From: CAWANF01 sp963783355
GTDB taxonomy: Bacteria; Bacteroidota; Rhodothermia; Balneolales; DATFMH01
Length of the DNA stretch: 64,000 nt
Direction: 5' to 3'
Assembly (NCBI GenBank): GCA_963783355.1
Contig: CAWANF010000002.1
Span: 186,001-250,000 of the forward strand
Below, one piece after another: positions 37,616-47,133 of the stretch (position 1 is the first letter of the stretch; every line of letters begins with the position of its first letter). The notes below the pieces were generated by a model, which worked only from the letters and a program-made list of their open reading frames with translations, did not search any database and was not told the origin of the DNA. A program made the translations under genes and the position numbers.

Positions 37616-39253
37616 ATGCAATATTTTGATTCTTATGCATCAATCGGAATGAACGGCCCCGTAGACGGACGAATTCCATGGAAAAAGGAAACACTGCTTA
37701 AAGATATGCGTCACACCGGTATCAACGCATCACTCGTCTGGCACTGGACTGCCCGTGAATATGATCCGACATACGGTAACCAGGTTTTGATGGAAGAAAT
37801 TAAAGATGATGAGCGTTTGATCCCCTGCTGGATTTTAATACCCCATCATTGCGGTGAAATGCCACCGGGCGAAGAAGTTGTGCAGGAGATGATTAAACAA
37901 AATGTCCCGGCTGCCAAGATGTTTCCAAGACGTCATCATTACCCGTTCAATGAGAAAGTGTGCGGAGAGTTGTTCACGGCACTTGAAAAACATAAAATAC
38001 CTTTACTCATCGATACCGGTGTTTTCGGTGAATACCAGCAGGCTACATTCGACGAAATCGACGAAATTTGTACGAATCATCCCGATTTACCAATTATAAT
38101 GCAATCAGCACGCTGGGAAAGTCCCCGTGAAATTGTGCCTCTCATGCAGCGCCATAAAAATACCTACATTGAATTTTCCAATTACCAGATTCACTACGGT
38201 CCCGAATTCATGGCAGAGAAAATCGGCAGTGATCGTTTGATTTTAGGAACGGAATGGCCATTCAAGAGTCCGGGTGCGGCAAAATCTTTGGTTGACTATT
38301 GTGAATTGTCTGAAAAGGATAAAGAACTTTTGGCTTCGGGCAACCTCATGCGGCTTTTAAAAATCAAGAAACCGTTGCCGGAGTATCCGAAAATCGATCG
38401 CGGGCCAATTCTGAATAAAGCGATGCAGGGCAAGCCCGTCGATCATATTCCCGTCATTGATACGCACACACACGTACTCCACGACGGTATGATGGGCAGC
38501 GGTTATATTCCTATTCCACATGGCGACTGCGAACATATGGTGCGCAGGAATCACCGCATGGGAGTCGATCGCTTCTGCTGTTCTTCCTGGATAGGCATCT
38601 GGATTGACTACCGGAAAGGAAATGAATTAATTCACGACCTGGAAACCCGGTTCCCGGAAGATATTATCGGCTATGCGACCATCGATCCCAATAAAACCGA
38701 CGATTATGCCCGTGATATTCATTTATGTCATGATGTGTACGGATTCCGCGGATTGAAACCATACAACCCGAGAGTTGCCATTCCTTATAATGACCCTCGT
38801 TACGATCTCTGGTATGAAAAAGGCAATGAAATTGGGGGATTTGTAAAGTTGCATCAAACGGCAATTGGTGATAATTATCTGAACGAAATTGCCGATATCG
38901 CCGAAAGATATCCCAATATGAATTATTTACTGGCCCATTCGGCCTGGACCTGGGAAGTGGCGCACAGCCGTATCCAACTGGCCAAAGAACGTCCGAACAT
39001 TTATCTCGATTTAACGTTTACCAGCGTTCTCCATGGTGTCATAGAATACTTTGTTGAAGAAGGCCTGGCCGATAAAGTATTATTTACAACCGACGCCCCG
39101 ATGCGTGATTCCATACAGCAATTTGGGTGGGTCGTTTATGCCGATATCTCTGAAGAAGATAAAGAGAAGATATTGGGAGGTAACGCATTGCGCATACTGG
39201 AACATGCCGGACTGCCTGTTGAAAGTATCAAGGAAAAATACGAAACAAAGTAG
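37616..39253 (+). CDS. Double amidohydrolase_2-domain protein, N-terminal domain degenerate
   Basis: 545 residues holding two TIM-barrel amidohydrolase_2 domains. The second (about 278-540) has the metal motif D282-T-H284-T-H286, His in LLAHSAW and Asp in VLFTTDAPMRD. The first (1-250) begins YFDSYASIG, where Tyr and Ser replace the two His, has Gln in IIMQSAR for the usual His, and Glu in LILGTEWP for Asp: it can hardly bind metal. Family members hydrolyse or decarboxylate lactones and aromatic or sugar acids, so a lactonase step for uronate products is possible. No signal peptide: cytoplasmic. It lies between heparinase 2 and the MFS transporter, probably one transcription unit. Confidence 0.8.
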   Translation: MQYFDSYASIGMNGPVDGRIPWKKETLLKDMRHTGINASLVWHWTAREYDPTYGNQVLMEEIKDDERLIPCWILIPHHCGEMPPGEEVVQEMIKQNVPAAKMFPRRHHYPFNEKVCGELFTALEKHKIPLLIDTGVFGEYQQATFDEIDEICTNHPDLPIIMQSARWESPREIVPLMQRHKNTYIEFSNYQIHYGPEFMAEKIGSDRLILGTEWPFKSPGAAKSLVDYCELSEKDKELLASGNLMRLLKIKKPLPEYPKIDRGPILNKAMQGKPVDHIPVIDTHTHVLHDGMMGSGYIPIPHGDCEHMVRRNHRMGVDRFCCSSWIGIWIDYRKGNELIHDLETRFPEDIIGYATIDPNKTDDYARDIHLCHDVYGFRGLKPYNPRVAIPYNDPRYDLWYEKGNEIGGFVKLHQTAIGDNYLNEIADIAERYPNMNYLLAHSAWTWEVAHSRIQLAKERPNIYLDLTFTSVLHGVIEYFVEEGLADKVLFTTDAPMRDSIQQFGWVVYADISEEDKEKILGGNALRILEHAGLPVESIKEKYETK

Positions 39254-39260
39254 ATCTGAG

Positions 39261-39302
39261 AGCTGAGAGCTGAGAGCTGAGAGCTGAGAGCTGAGAGCTG
39301 AG
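39261..39302. repeat. Six tandem copies of AGCTGAG
   Basis: Perfect heptamers starting eight bases after the amidohydrolase stop and ending 60 bases before the MFS start. Confidence 0.92.
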
Positions 39303-39361
39303 AGAAAATGCTCTTAAAATCCGTAACTCAAAATATAATTTGACGGCGTCATTGTGACGTA

Positions 39362-40831
39362 ATGATAAAATTCAGAAAAAAAGTACCTAAAGAACGGGCG
39401 ATGGACGGTGTCATCGTCCGTTCTGCTATGCGCTATAGCACATTAGACGGCATCTTCGCTGTTCAGTACACCACACTCACCACCGGTACTCTGCTGATCG
39501 GTTTCTTGCTGGCATTGGGAGCATCGGCTTCTGAAATCGGACTTGTTGCCATGCTTCCCCTACTAGGTGGCCTCCTGCAGCCGGTTGGAGCTGCATTAGT
39601 CAAATGGCAAAACGGCTGGCGTAAAACAGTTACCGTTGCCGGGGTCATTATTGATGATTTGTTATGGTCCGCCGTCTTAACTATCGTTGCTTTATTACCA
39701 TCGGAAAAAGTAGTAACCGGGATCATCGGCATTCTCATTATTCAGCAAACCGTTACAGCTTTTTCACTGGTCTCCTGGACCAGCTGGATTAGCGACCTGA
39801 TCCCCGGCACATTGCGCGGCCGTTTTTTTGGCAAACGTAATTTCATTTGCAATGCCTTGGGTGCCATTTCAGCCGTTCTTGCCGGACAATTCATTGAACG
39901 AATCGGGCATAATGCTATCTGGAGTTTTGGCGTCGTCATAGTCATTGCCATGATTTCCAGACTGCTCAGCGCCTTCTTCCTGACCCGGCAACCGGAACCT
40001 TTTCCTGAGGAACCGTCCGGCATGCATTTTGTTAAACAGATGTCAATGCCATTCCGTGATCAGAATTATCGCAAATATTTGAATTTCAGTCTTATTTGGG
40101 GTTTGGGGGTTCAAATTGCTTCTCCGTTTTTTACCGTTTATATGATTCGTGATCTTAATATCGATTTTGGAACCGTCACCATTTTCGCCGGTATTACCAC
40201 TTTCGCTAATTTATTCGGACAAAAATACTGGGGGCCTCTATGTGATCGATTCGGCAATAAAGCCGTTATGCGTGCCACGGGTATTTTAATCGTAACCCTG
40301 CCTTTTTGGTGGCTTTTTGCTTCCGGTTCAGGGCCCGGGTTCTATTTAATTGGTTTTCTTTCAGCATTTGGCGGTTTTGCATGGGCCGGATATCTGTTAG
40401 CTAATGGTAATTTCATGATGGTTCTGGCTCCGGGTGCCGGAAAAACATCTTTTTTTGCCATGCAGGCTGCTGTCGCCGGCTTATTCGGAGCAATTGGAAC
40501 ATTGAGCGGCGGCCTCTTGGTCGATAACCTGTTCAATAAAATTCCGGATGTTGCTTTTTGGCTCCCCCGTGGAATTCCGATGTTATTTTTTATCAGCTTT
40601 GTTATACGCTTAATCGCATGGTTTAATCTGCGTCGCATTGATGAACCTGCCAGGAAGCCACAAATGCAAGTGACCTATCTCATCCGGGATGCCGTTCGTA
40701 CGTTTAACATTATCCAGGGATTCAGTCCCCTGCTCCATATTCCTGCCAATTTGAGAGACAAGCGAAAGGGTATTATTAGAAGAGCTCCGCACAAAATTAA
40801 AAAAAAGAATAGTGATGCAAACGAATATTGA
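39362..40831 (+). CDS. MFS transporter
   Basis: 489 residues, about 12 membrane segments. The loop motif ISDLIPGTLRGRFFGKRNF after helix 4 and CDRFGNKAVMRATG after helix 8 are MFS-type. This subfamily of solute carriers is frequent in polysaccharide regions of Bacteroidota and takes up sugars or sugar acids. It follows the amidohydrolase by 108 bases, and is probably the importer for the product of the lyases. It ends with a basic tail (RDKRKGIIRRAPHKIKKKN). Substrate not readable from sequence. Confidence 0.85.
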   Translation: MIKFRKKVPKERAMDGVIVRSAMRYSTLDGIFAVQYTTLTTGTLLIGFLLALGASASEIGLVAMLPLLGGLLQPVGAALVKWQNGWRKTVTVAGVIIDDLLWSAVLTIVALLPSEKVVTGIIGILIIQQTVTAFSLVSWTSWISDLIPGTLRGRFFGKRNFICNALGAISAVLAGQFIERIGHNAIWSFGVVIVIAMISRLLSAFFLTRQPEPFPEEPSGMHFVKQMSMPFRDQNYRKYLNFSLIWGLGVQIASPFFTVYMIRDLNIDFGTVTIFAGITTFANLFGQKYWGPLCDRFGNKAVMRATGILIVTLPFWWLFASGSGPGFYLIGFLSAFGGFAWAGYLLANGNFMMVLAPGAGKTSFFAMQAAVAGLFGAIGTLSGGLLVDNLFNKIPDVAFWLPRGIPMLFFISFVIRLIAWFNLRRIDEPARKPQMQVTYLIRDAVRTFNIIQGFSPLLHIPANLRDKRKGIIRRAPHKIKKKNSDANEY

Positions 40832-40836
40832 ATAAC

Positions 40837-40863
40837 CCTCCGGGAGTACGATTCTCCCGGAGG
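40837..40863. terminator. Stem-loop between convergent MFS and M1 genes
   Basis: CCTCCGGGAG pairs with CTCCCGGAGG around a 7-base loop. The T-run is weak, so it may be less efficient than the others. Confidence 0.65.
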
Positions 40864-40875
40864 ATTGATTTCGTT

Positions 40876-42828
40876 TCACTGCGCTTTCCAGTGGTTGTTC
40901 GAGGGATTGGCGTCCACCCAAATGCCGCCATCAAGATCGATGGATTGGATTTTTTTCTTCGTTTTAACCGTAAGGGTGGTATGCTTCTCATTGTCTTTCC
41001 ATATAGCCGGCGTTTCGTGAATCGTCTGAATGCTGCCGTCGGTAAAGTGAAGCACAAGATCGGCCGGCGCATCCATCCCACCGATATTGTTCACCGATAC
41101 CGAATACTTGTGTCTTCTTTTTGATACTTTTGCAATGGCCAGATCGATATAGTTGTTGCTGAAATACCAGTTCCGCCAAAACCAATTCAGATTGCGGCCC
41201 GACACATCGTTAAACGTATAGAAGAAATCCCACGGATTCGGGTGTTTGCCATGCCACCGGGAGATATAAGCCTGCAGGCACTTCTTGAAAGCGGCATTTC
41301 CAAGCAGATCCTTCATGGCCAAATATCCGAGCGCTGCTTTACCATACTCATTGATTCCGAGTCCCGCGCCCGTTAGAGCATCTCCCGGAGTTGTAATGGG
41401 TATATCCATCAATGGGGATTTACTATCCGCCCAACGATCTACGCGAAACCGTTCAAACAGGTGGTTCTCATATGCTTTTCCCATATCATTAACACCGACA
41501 AGATATTCGAATGTAGTCGCCCATCCTTCGTCCATAAAACCGTAACGCGTTTCGTTAATTCCCATATAAAAAGGCATATAGGTGTGCGCGATTTCGTGTT
41601 CAGCCACAAACCGGGCAAAATTCGGATCCTTATATGAAGCGTCGTTAGCCATCATCGGGTATTCCATCCCGGCGCCTCCCTGGAATTCGGTAGTCTTTGC
41701 GTAAGGATAAGGTATACCAGGCCACTTATGCGATAACCAGTCAAGTGCATGACGACCAAACTGGACCATATGATGGAAATCGGCAGCCGTATCGTTATAA
41801 GCCGCCTGTACGCCGGCTCTTCTGCCCGTCGAATTATCGACAAGTACACTTGCGGCATCCCAGTCAAAATGGTTGCTGAGGCCAAAAGCCACATCCGGCA
41901 CATACCGTGCCGTAAAATGCCAGGCATTCATTCCACTGCCGTTTGTTACATCTCCCGCAAGCATTTCCGCCTTCGTGGCCACATGAATAGTAGAATCGGA
42001 TGTAAAGGATGACTTAAAGCGTGCAAGCGGTGCAGGCTTCAGAAGTTCTGCAGGATTTTCAAGTGTTCCGGTACCCCAGACGACATAGCCTGACGGCACA
42101 CGCACCGTGACATCGTAATCGTTGAAATCACTATAAAACTCGTGGCCCAGGGTGAAGGCCATCCTATCCCAGCCCTCATAATCATCAAACACAGCAACGC
42201 GCGGATAAAAATACGCCAGATAGAATGTGGTCGAGTCGATAACACCTTCTCGGCCGGCCTGCTCAGCCAAGGTATAATGCCAGTTGAATGCAAGATGCAC
42301 GGAATCGTGCGGCGCCAACGGCTTCGGCAGTCTCACCGGCTGCCAGGTGAAATAATACGAATTATTTTTCCATGCCTGCGCCGTACCGTTTACAGCAAAA
42401 GAATCGACATGGACCCCGGTACTCAGGAACTTCTCAGATACGCCATTTGCGCGCGGTGCGCCGGGTTTATGAACATTCATGAACAACTTGAAAACCAACA
42501 CTTTGAGCGTATCCGGACTCTCGTTTCGATAAACGATCTTTTCTGAACCACGTATCAGGCGGTTCGGCGGATTCGCGGTAATCGAAATTTTATAGCGTCC
42601 ATGATTTTCCCAGTAATTCGGACCGGGTTTTCCATCGCGTAAACGGGTCCCTGCTGCATAAGCCGCTTTCACATTACGAGGTTCATAAAGTCCGCCGTCG
42701 TGGCTTTGTCCAAAAGCAGATTGTGTCGCAAGTATGGGTAACAATAATACAGAAAGAAGGAACAGAGGTGTCCATTCTTTGAAAATTTGTGACTTAGTGA
42801 CCTGTTTATCAGCACTTGTCGTGTTCAT
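40876..42828 (-). CDS. Exported M1-family metallopeptidase
   Basis: 650 residues. A hydrophobic signal (LFLLSVLLLPILATQSAFG) follows a polar N-tail. An N-terminal beta domain precedes the catalytic part: GGAGMEYPMM at about 384-393 takes the place of the GAMEN exopeptidase motif, and the zinc motif H411-E412-IA-H415 with E434 in FMDEGW fits HExxH-x18-E exactly. The C-terminal ~100 residues form a beta domain ending with DANPSNNHW. It would trim peptides in the periplasm. A paralogue with ~60-70% visible identity lies at 49401-51390 but is frameshifted; this copy is intact. Confidence 0.92.
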   Translation of the reverse strand: MNTTSADKQVTKSQIFKEWTPLFLLSVLLLPILATQSAFGQSHDGGLYEPRNVKAAYAAGTRLRDGKPGPNYWENHGRYKISITANPPNRLIRGSEKIVYRNESPDTLKVLVFKLFMNVHKPGAPRANGVSEKFLSTGVHVDSFAVNGTAQAWKNNSYYFTWQPVRLPKPLAPHDSVHLAFNWHYTLAEQAGREGVIDSTTFYLAYFYPRVAVFDDYEGWDRMAFTLGHEFYSDFNDYDVTVRVPSGYVVWGTGTLENPAELLKPAPLARFKSSFTSDSTIHVATKAEMLAGDVTNGSGMNAWHFTARYVPDVAFGLSNHFDWDAASVLVDNSTGRRAGVQAAYNDTAADFHHMVQFGRHALDWLSHKWPGIPYPYAKTTEFQGGAGMEYPMMANDASYKDPNFARFVAEHEIAHTYMPFYMGINETRYGFMDEGWATTFEYLVGVNDMGKAYENHLFERFRVDRWADSKSPLMDIPITTPGDALTGAGLGINEYGKAALGYLAMKDLLGNAAFKKCLQAYISRWHGKHPNPWDFFYTFNDVSGRNLNWFWRNWYFSNNYIDLAIAKVSKRRHKYSVSVNNIGGMDAPADLVLHFTDGSIQTIHETPAIWKDNEKHTTLTVKTKKKIQSIDLDGGIWVDANPSNNHWKAQ

Positions 42829-42935
42829 TATTTAATTCCTCATTTGTTAGGGTCGACAGAAAGGGAAAAAAAGCGATTCAGATTTGAACGACCTCTACGA
42901 TCATCCTGATTGGTATGTTTCATTGGGATACAATA

Positions 42936-42966
42936 AAAAGGGAACTCATTGCGGGTTCCCTTTTTA
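42936..42966 (-). terminator. Intrinsic terminator after the beta-lactamase-like gene
   Basis: AAAAAGGGAAC (42936-42946) pairs with GTTCCCTTTTT (42956-42966) around a 9-base loop, downstream of the gene that ends at 42991. Active on the minus strand and, given the T-run on both sides, possibly both. Confidence 0.85.
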
Positions 42967-42990
42967 TATTCTTGTCATAAATCATGCCGA

Positions 42991-44430
42991 TTAATGCATG
43001 GGCGCAATCTGGTATTGTTCCAGTTTTCCATCCGGTTTCTGGTAGGTCCACACGCGCAAACGCTGTTTGGCAAAAACCACCTGGAAAGACCGTTCGAGCA
43101 TACCTCCTCGATAATGCTCGAACGTCTGGACAAATGATTTTGGTTTTCCAAGCGGCTTCAACGTTGTCATAAAATCATGCAGTGCCTGCTCACTGAAATA
43201 GGCATTCGCATCAGAAGTAAACAGGTAACGGTTAATCTTCCCTTTTTGCAATCCTTCAAAAATTTCGCGTGCCTGTTTGGTGCGCATGGCCGTTTGTGCG
43301 TCCTGTGTCTTAAACAACAAATGAGCTATCCCGCGTGCAATAGCTCCGGATGCCGGGGCCGCATCCTGGTTTGTCAGTACAACAACAGCAGCACTATCGT
43401 CGGGAAATACCATATTTTCTGCGGTAAACCCGGACACTTCCCCACTATGAGAAATCAAACGATGGCCATTCATCATTCCTACTTCAACACCCAGCCCATA
43501 ATTAGTTCCAACGCCGCTCTTGAGAAGAACTTCGGTTTCGAGCTGTTTGTAGGATGACGGTTTTAATAAACTTCGATCGATAATGGAAATATCCCATTTT
43601 GCCAGATCACGTGGAGTCATGGCCAATTCCCCGGCGCCCGACATCCATCCGGAACCTTCATGAGGTGCAGGGCGTAACGGACCTAAACCGTACCGCATGT
43701 AACCGGTCGGATCGGTAGTAGCCATCTTTCCTTCATCGAAATTAACGGCATCTTTAATACCCAAGGGGTCAAGAATATGTTGATGTAGAAATGTGAAGAT
43801 CGACTCATGGCTTATTTTTTCGACGATTTGGGCAGCAATTATAAAATTAGTGTTACTGTATTGCCATTGTGTTCCCGGTTCAAAATCCAAAGGACGTTTT
43901 GCCCATCGATCTAATATTTCCATTGGTTTAATGTCTTTTAGCATCATGGGAGGAACATAATCCTGCGGCCAGAAATCCTGGTAACCGGATGTATGGGAAA
44001 GAACTTCACGAATTGTCACTTCATTCGCTTTCGTCAGATCCGGAAGCCATTTTGAAATTGGATCATCCAAAGAGAGTTTCCCCTCCTGTTCGAGCAATAA
44101 AATGGAAGCGGCTGTAAATTGTTTGCTTATCGATCCTATGGCATAACGCATATCCGGTTTTGCTTCTACGCGGGGATCGAGTTTCGCATCTCCATAAGCC
44201 TGTGCATATACGATCCGGCCGTGCTTTACCACGGCAACAGATGCACTCGGAACACCGGTAGACTTCAGCACCTGGTTCGCCACATTATCTACTTTCCTGG
44301 CCAGGTTTTCATCTTTGGTTTGCTTTCCGGCGGTATTATTCCGGGCATTGGCTACCGGGGTATACAGAACCGGTGAAATCATTATGATCAATCCCATTAC
44401 GAGATAATAAAAAGATCTGTATTTATTCAT
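42991..44430 (-). CDS. Serine hydrolase, class C beta-lactamase family
   Basis: 479 residues with a signal peptide (YYLVMGLIIMISPVLYTPVANA). The three family motifs are present: S100-I-S-K103, Y191-S-N193, and HSGEVSG for the KTG box. A C-terminal domain of ~130 residues follows. Such proteins are more often D-amino acid peptidases or esterases than drug-resistance enzymes; nothing here shows beta-lactam hydrolysis. It lies within a run of exported peptidases, which favours a peptidase or esterase role in the periplasm. Confidence 0.88.
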   Translation of the reverse strand: MNKYRSFYYLVMGLIIMISPVLYTPVANARNNTAGKQTKDENLARKVDNVANQVLKSTGVPSASVAVVKHGRIVYAQAYGDAKLDPRVEAKPDMRYAIGSISKQFTAASILLLEQEGKLSLDDPISKWLPDLTKANEVTIREVLSHTSGYQDFWPQDYVPPMMLKDIKPMEILDRWAKRPLDFEPGTQWQYSNTNFIIAAQIVEKISHESIFTFLHQHILDPLGIKDAVNFDEGKMATTDPTGYMRYGLGPLRPAPHEGSGWMSGAGELAMTPRDLAKWDISIIDRSLLKPSSYKQLETEVLLKSGVGTNYGLGVEVGMMNGHRLISHSGEVSGFTAENMVFPDDSAAVVVLTNQDAAPASGAIARGIAHLLFKTQDAQTAMRTKQAREIFEGLQKGKINRYLFTSDANAYFSEQALHDFMTTLKPLGKPKSFVQTFEHYRGGMLERSFQVVFAKQRLRVWTYQKPDGKLEQYQIAPMH

Positions 44431-44775
44431 ATTGTGGATTCTAAGTGTTTTGCAATAAATGAATAGATAAACAGCGGGCTTTGATGAGAAGAAATCCTCT
44501 CCTTTGAAACGGCATTTTATAATAGATGTTGATCAGGCACAACCATTCATCCGGTTCATAAATCTATGAATTCATGTGATATCCATTGACTTAAAAACCA
44601 AAATTAAAATGTATTCCAAGAGATAGAAACGTTCCCCCTATACGCACAAATAAAGGAAAACAAGCTTCTCATCGATAAATATAACCTCACTATTTGCGAA
44701 TCAATATAACAGAAATGGGATTATATTTATAAATCATACTGCTCATTTTACATTTTATTTAACTGACAAAGTAAT
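44431..44775. other. Gene-free AT-rich stretch
   Basis: 345 bases upstream of the beta-lactamase-like gene and after the penicillin acylase gene. No repeat, stem or open frame that I can support. Confidence 0.4.
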
Positions 44776-47085
44776 TCAATTTCCAATCTTGTAGGATGTC
44801 ACGGCATGCTCTTTTACGGCTTTTTTCGAAAACCAGGCCGGTTTGAACATTCGCTGGGCATATAATGGAGCCTGATCAAAGAAGTGAGGCGATTTAGGAT
44901 CGGCGCTTTGACCAAAATCGATGACCGACCGGGATTTAATTTTCGAACCGAAATCTATCACCTTCACAAACGTACTTCCGGCTGTTCCATAAACACGTCC
45001 CGGTCCCATCCACCATTGATTCGGTTTGGGTTGCAGCACTGGATAAAAAGCGAAAACGGCTGTTGGTGCTCCGCCAACCGGCAGGCTTGGAAGCGAATCA
45101 CTTAAGAACGATGGATCATCTTCAGGAGGACGCTGAAGCCGGTTCACTTCTCCCCATGGAACCTCAATAGTACCCCAGCGATCTTGTAATGCCGTAAGAA
45201 TATGTGTCATAGCTACCAGGTAAGACCATTTACTATTTTCTCCATGAACTAACATTTCATGCCGATACTCCAAAGACTCTATAAACCAGGTTGCCGGAAC
45301 CGATTCAATACGCGAGATGCGGTTCCATTTTGTTAATCGCCCGATAACATATTTGAGTTCTTTATACATTTTTGTACCCGGACGGATGGAATCGGGAACG
45401 GATGAAATATCTGCGGTTCGCAATTTATCCCATTCTTTAAGAATTTCAGGAATATCATCATCGGCCTTTGCCATATGGGTATTCCAGACATCCCGAGCGA
45501 ATTCGTCGAAAGTGACGTCATGCATATTGCGAAGAGCCTGGCGGCTGCTCCTGGAACGCCAGTCATTGATTTCAGGGCCAATCATATAAGGAGGAAAATC
45601 ACTTCTTTTATAAGGAACAGAATCCGTTACGAACATAGGAGACGAGTTGCAATTCTCCAGGTATCCGGATTTGGGGTCAAATACCTGCGGCAATTCTGAA
45701 AGAGTATGATACCCATGCCATGCCGTTTTTGGATTGGAACCATCCACCGGTTTGCTCCAGTCAAATGTGGTATCTCGCCGGGGAACAGCTCCGTTATAAA
45801 CGTACCAGATATTCCCTTTTTCATCGGCATACATCAGGTTCATATAGGGTATATTCAACATCGCTTCTGCGGAATGAAACTCTTTAAAATTATGTGAGGT
45901 CATCATCGCGTAAAGTTGATCATACCAGCCACCGCTATGTAATTTTGCCAGGCGTACAGCCAATGGCCTACCCTTTTTGTCCAGGCCGATTACCGGTCCG
46001 TGAAGTGTTTTCCAAAACCGGAGTTTCTCTATTTGAATTTTATTATCGATTTTAACTTTTACCGACTCTGTCCAGGTTGTGGCTTCACGGTATTTTTTGC
46101 CGTAGCGGTAAGCCATAGGATCCTTTTGATTAACAAATTTTTCAATGTAGAGATCCCCGATATCAGGGTAATTATCGGTATACGTCCAGCCGAGATGGGC
46201 GTTATTTCCCATATATGGAAACAAATAGCCAAATCTTGTGTTACCGCTGAATACAAGACCTTCATCACTATGCAGGTGAATCTCATAATATTGCTGGATT
46301 CCGAAAAACGATTGATGCGGATTTACCAGCAGCATGGCATGGTGATCCGCCGTGCGGGACGGCGCAATTGCCCATTCATTCGATCCTAACGGATGTCCGC
46401 CCATGGGACCTTCATTAGAACCGGCATATCGAATTATCGATCCCAATTCATAATCATTAGGTTTCATTACCATCGATATAGCAGGAGTATTCTTTGTTCC
46501 AACCGGCCATCCTCTACTCAATAGTCTATCTTCCATTGACTTACGAAATCCGGCATAACCTAAAAATTCCAGCTGATCATACTTAAAACGCAGTAATGCC
46601 AGGGTGTACCACGGTTCGACATGTTTCAACCAGTGCTGCTTTTTCGGATGGGCCGCCAGCCAGTCGTTGAAGCCTGCGGCATAGGCATCCATCAGCTTCT
46701 GCATTTTGGGTGAATCCCGTTCATATTCTTCCCTGGAAAGCTTTGGTATCTGCAAAGCCCGATCCAAATAGTCATCTCCCAATGTTTTAACACCATAATA
46801 CTCAGCAGCCCGGCCGGTAGCCCGGATGAAATTCTCCTCCACCAACGGCCAGTCGGCATTGGCTTCAACCCATGCGGAAGCATAGATCACACTGGCATCA
46901 GTCGGACCATAGATGTGCGGTACGCCATAATGGTCAAGATAGACAGTGGCTTTGCCATACCTGTAATGCCTGTTACGGGCATATATATTTTGATAACTCC
47001 CTAATAAAGAAACTGTAGTCACTATTAGTAAAATTATTTTGCCAAGTACTGCATTGACTATTTCAAATAATTTGTCCCGTTCCAT
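44776..47085 (-). CDS. Penicillin acylase family (S45) Ntn hydrolase, exported
   Basis: 769 residues from the ATG at 47085 (the frame opens at a TTG three codons earlier). A signal peptide is followed by the A chain starting VYLDHYGVPHIYG, typical for S45. The nucleophile is the Ser235 in HPLGSNEWAIAP, which after self-cleavage becomes the N-terminus of the B chain; the Asn-Glu-Trp and NPHQSFFGIQQYYEIHL parts agree. Enzymes of this group split acyl amides such as acyl-homoserine lactones, acylated amino acids or beta-lactams. Gene neighbours are peptidases; deacylation of N-blocked peptides or quorum-signal quenching are both possible. Substrate unknown. Confidence 0.9.
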   Translation of the reverse strand: MERDKLFEIVNAVLGKIILLIVTTVSLLGSYQNIYARNRHYRYGKATVYLDHYGVPHIYGPTDASVIYASAWVEANADWPLVEENFIRATGRAAEYYGVKTLGDDYLDRALQIPKLSREEYERDSPKMQKLMDAYAAGFNDWLAAHPKKQHWLKHVEPWYTLALLRFKYDQLEFLGYAGFRKSMEDRLLSRGWPVGTKNTPAISMVMKPNDYELGSIIRYAGSNEGPMGGHPLGSNEWAIAPSRTADHHAMLLVNPHQSFFGIQQYYEIHLHSDEGLVFSGNTRFGYLFPYMGNNAHLGWTYTDNYPDIGDLYIEKFVNQKDPMAYRYGKKYREATTWTESVKVKIDNKIQIEKLRFWKTLHGPVIGLDKKGRPLAVRLAKLHSGGWYDQLYAMMTSHNFKEFHSAEAMLNIPYMNLMYADEKGNIWYVYNGAVPRRDTTFDWSKPVDGSNPKTAWHGYHTLSELPQVFDPKSGYLENCNSSPMFVTDSVPYKRSDFPPYMIGPEINDWRSRSSRQALRNMHDVTFDEFARDVWNTHMAKADDDIPEILKEWDKLRTADISSVPDSIRPGTKMYKELKYVIGRLTKWNRISRIESVPATWFIESLEYRHEMLVHGENSKWSYLVAMTHILTALQDRWGTIEVPWGEVNRLQRPPEDDPSFLSDSLPSLPVGGAPTAVFAFYPVLQPKPNQWWMGPGRVYGTAGSTFVKVIDFGSKIKSRSVIDFGQSADPKSPHFFDQAPLYAQRMFKPAWFSKKAVKEHAVTSYKIGN

Positions 47086-47133
47086 ATACAACAATTACTT
47101 ATTCATTCTAAAATTTTTCGAATCTATTAGAGA

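Noticed and set aside
42991..44430. Antibiotic-resistance beta-lactamase
   Set aside because: Class C-like motifs are shared by many esterases and D-peptidases; context is peptidases, so resistance is not claimed.
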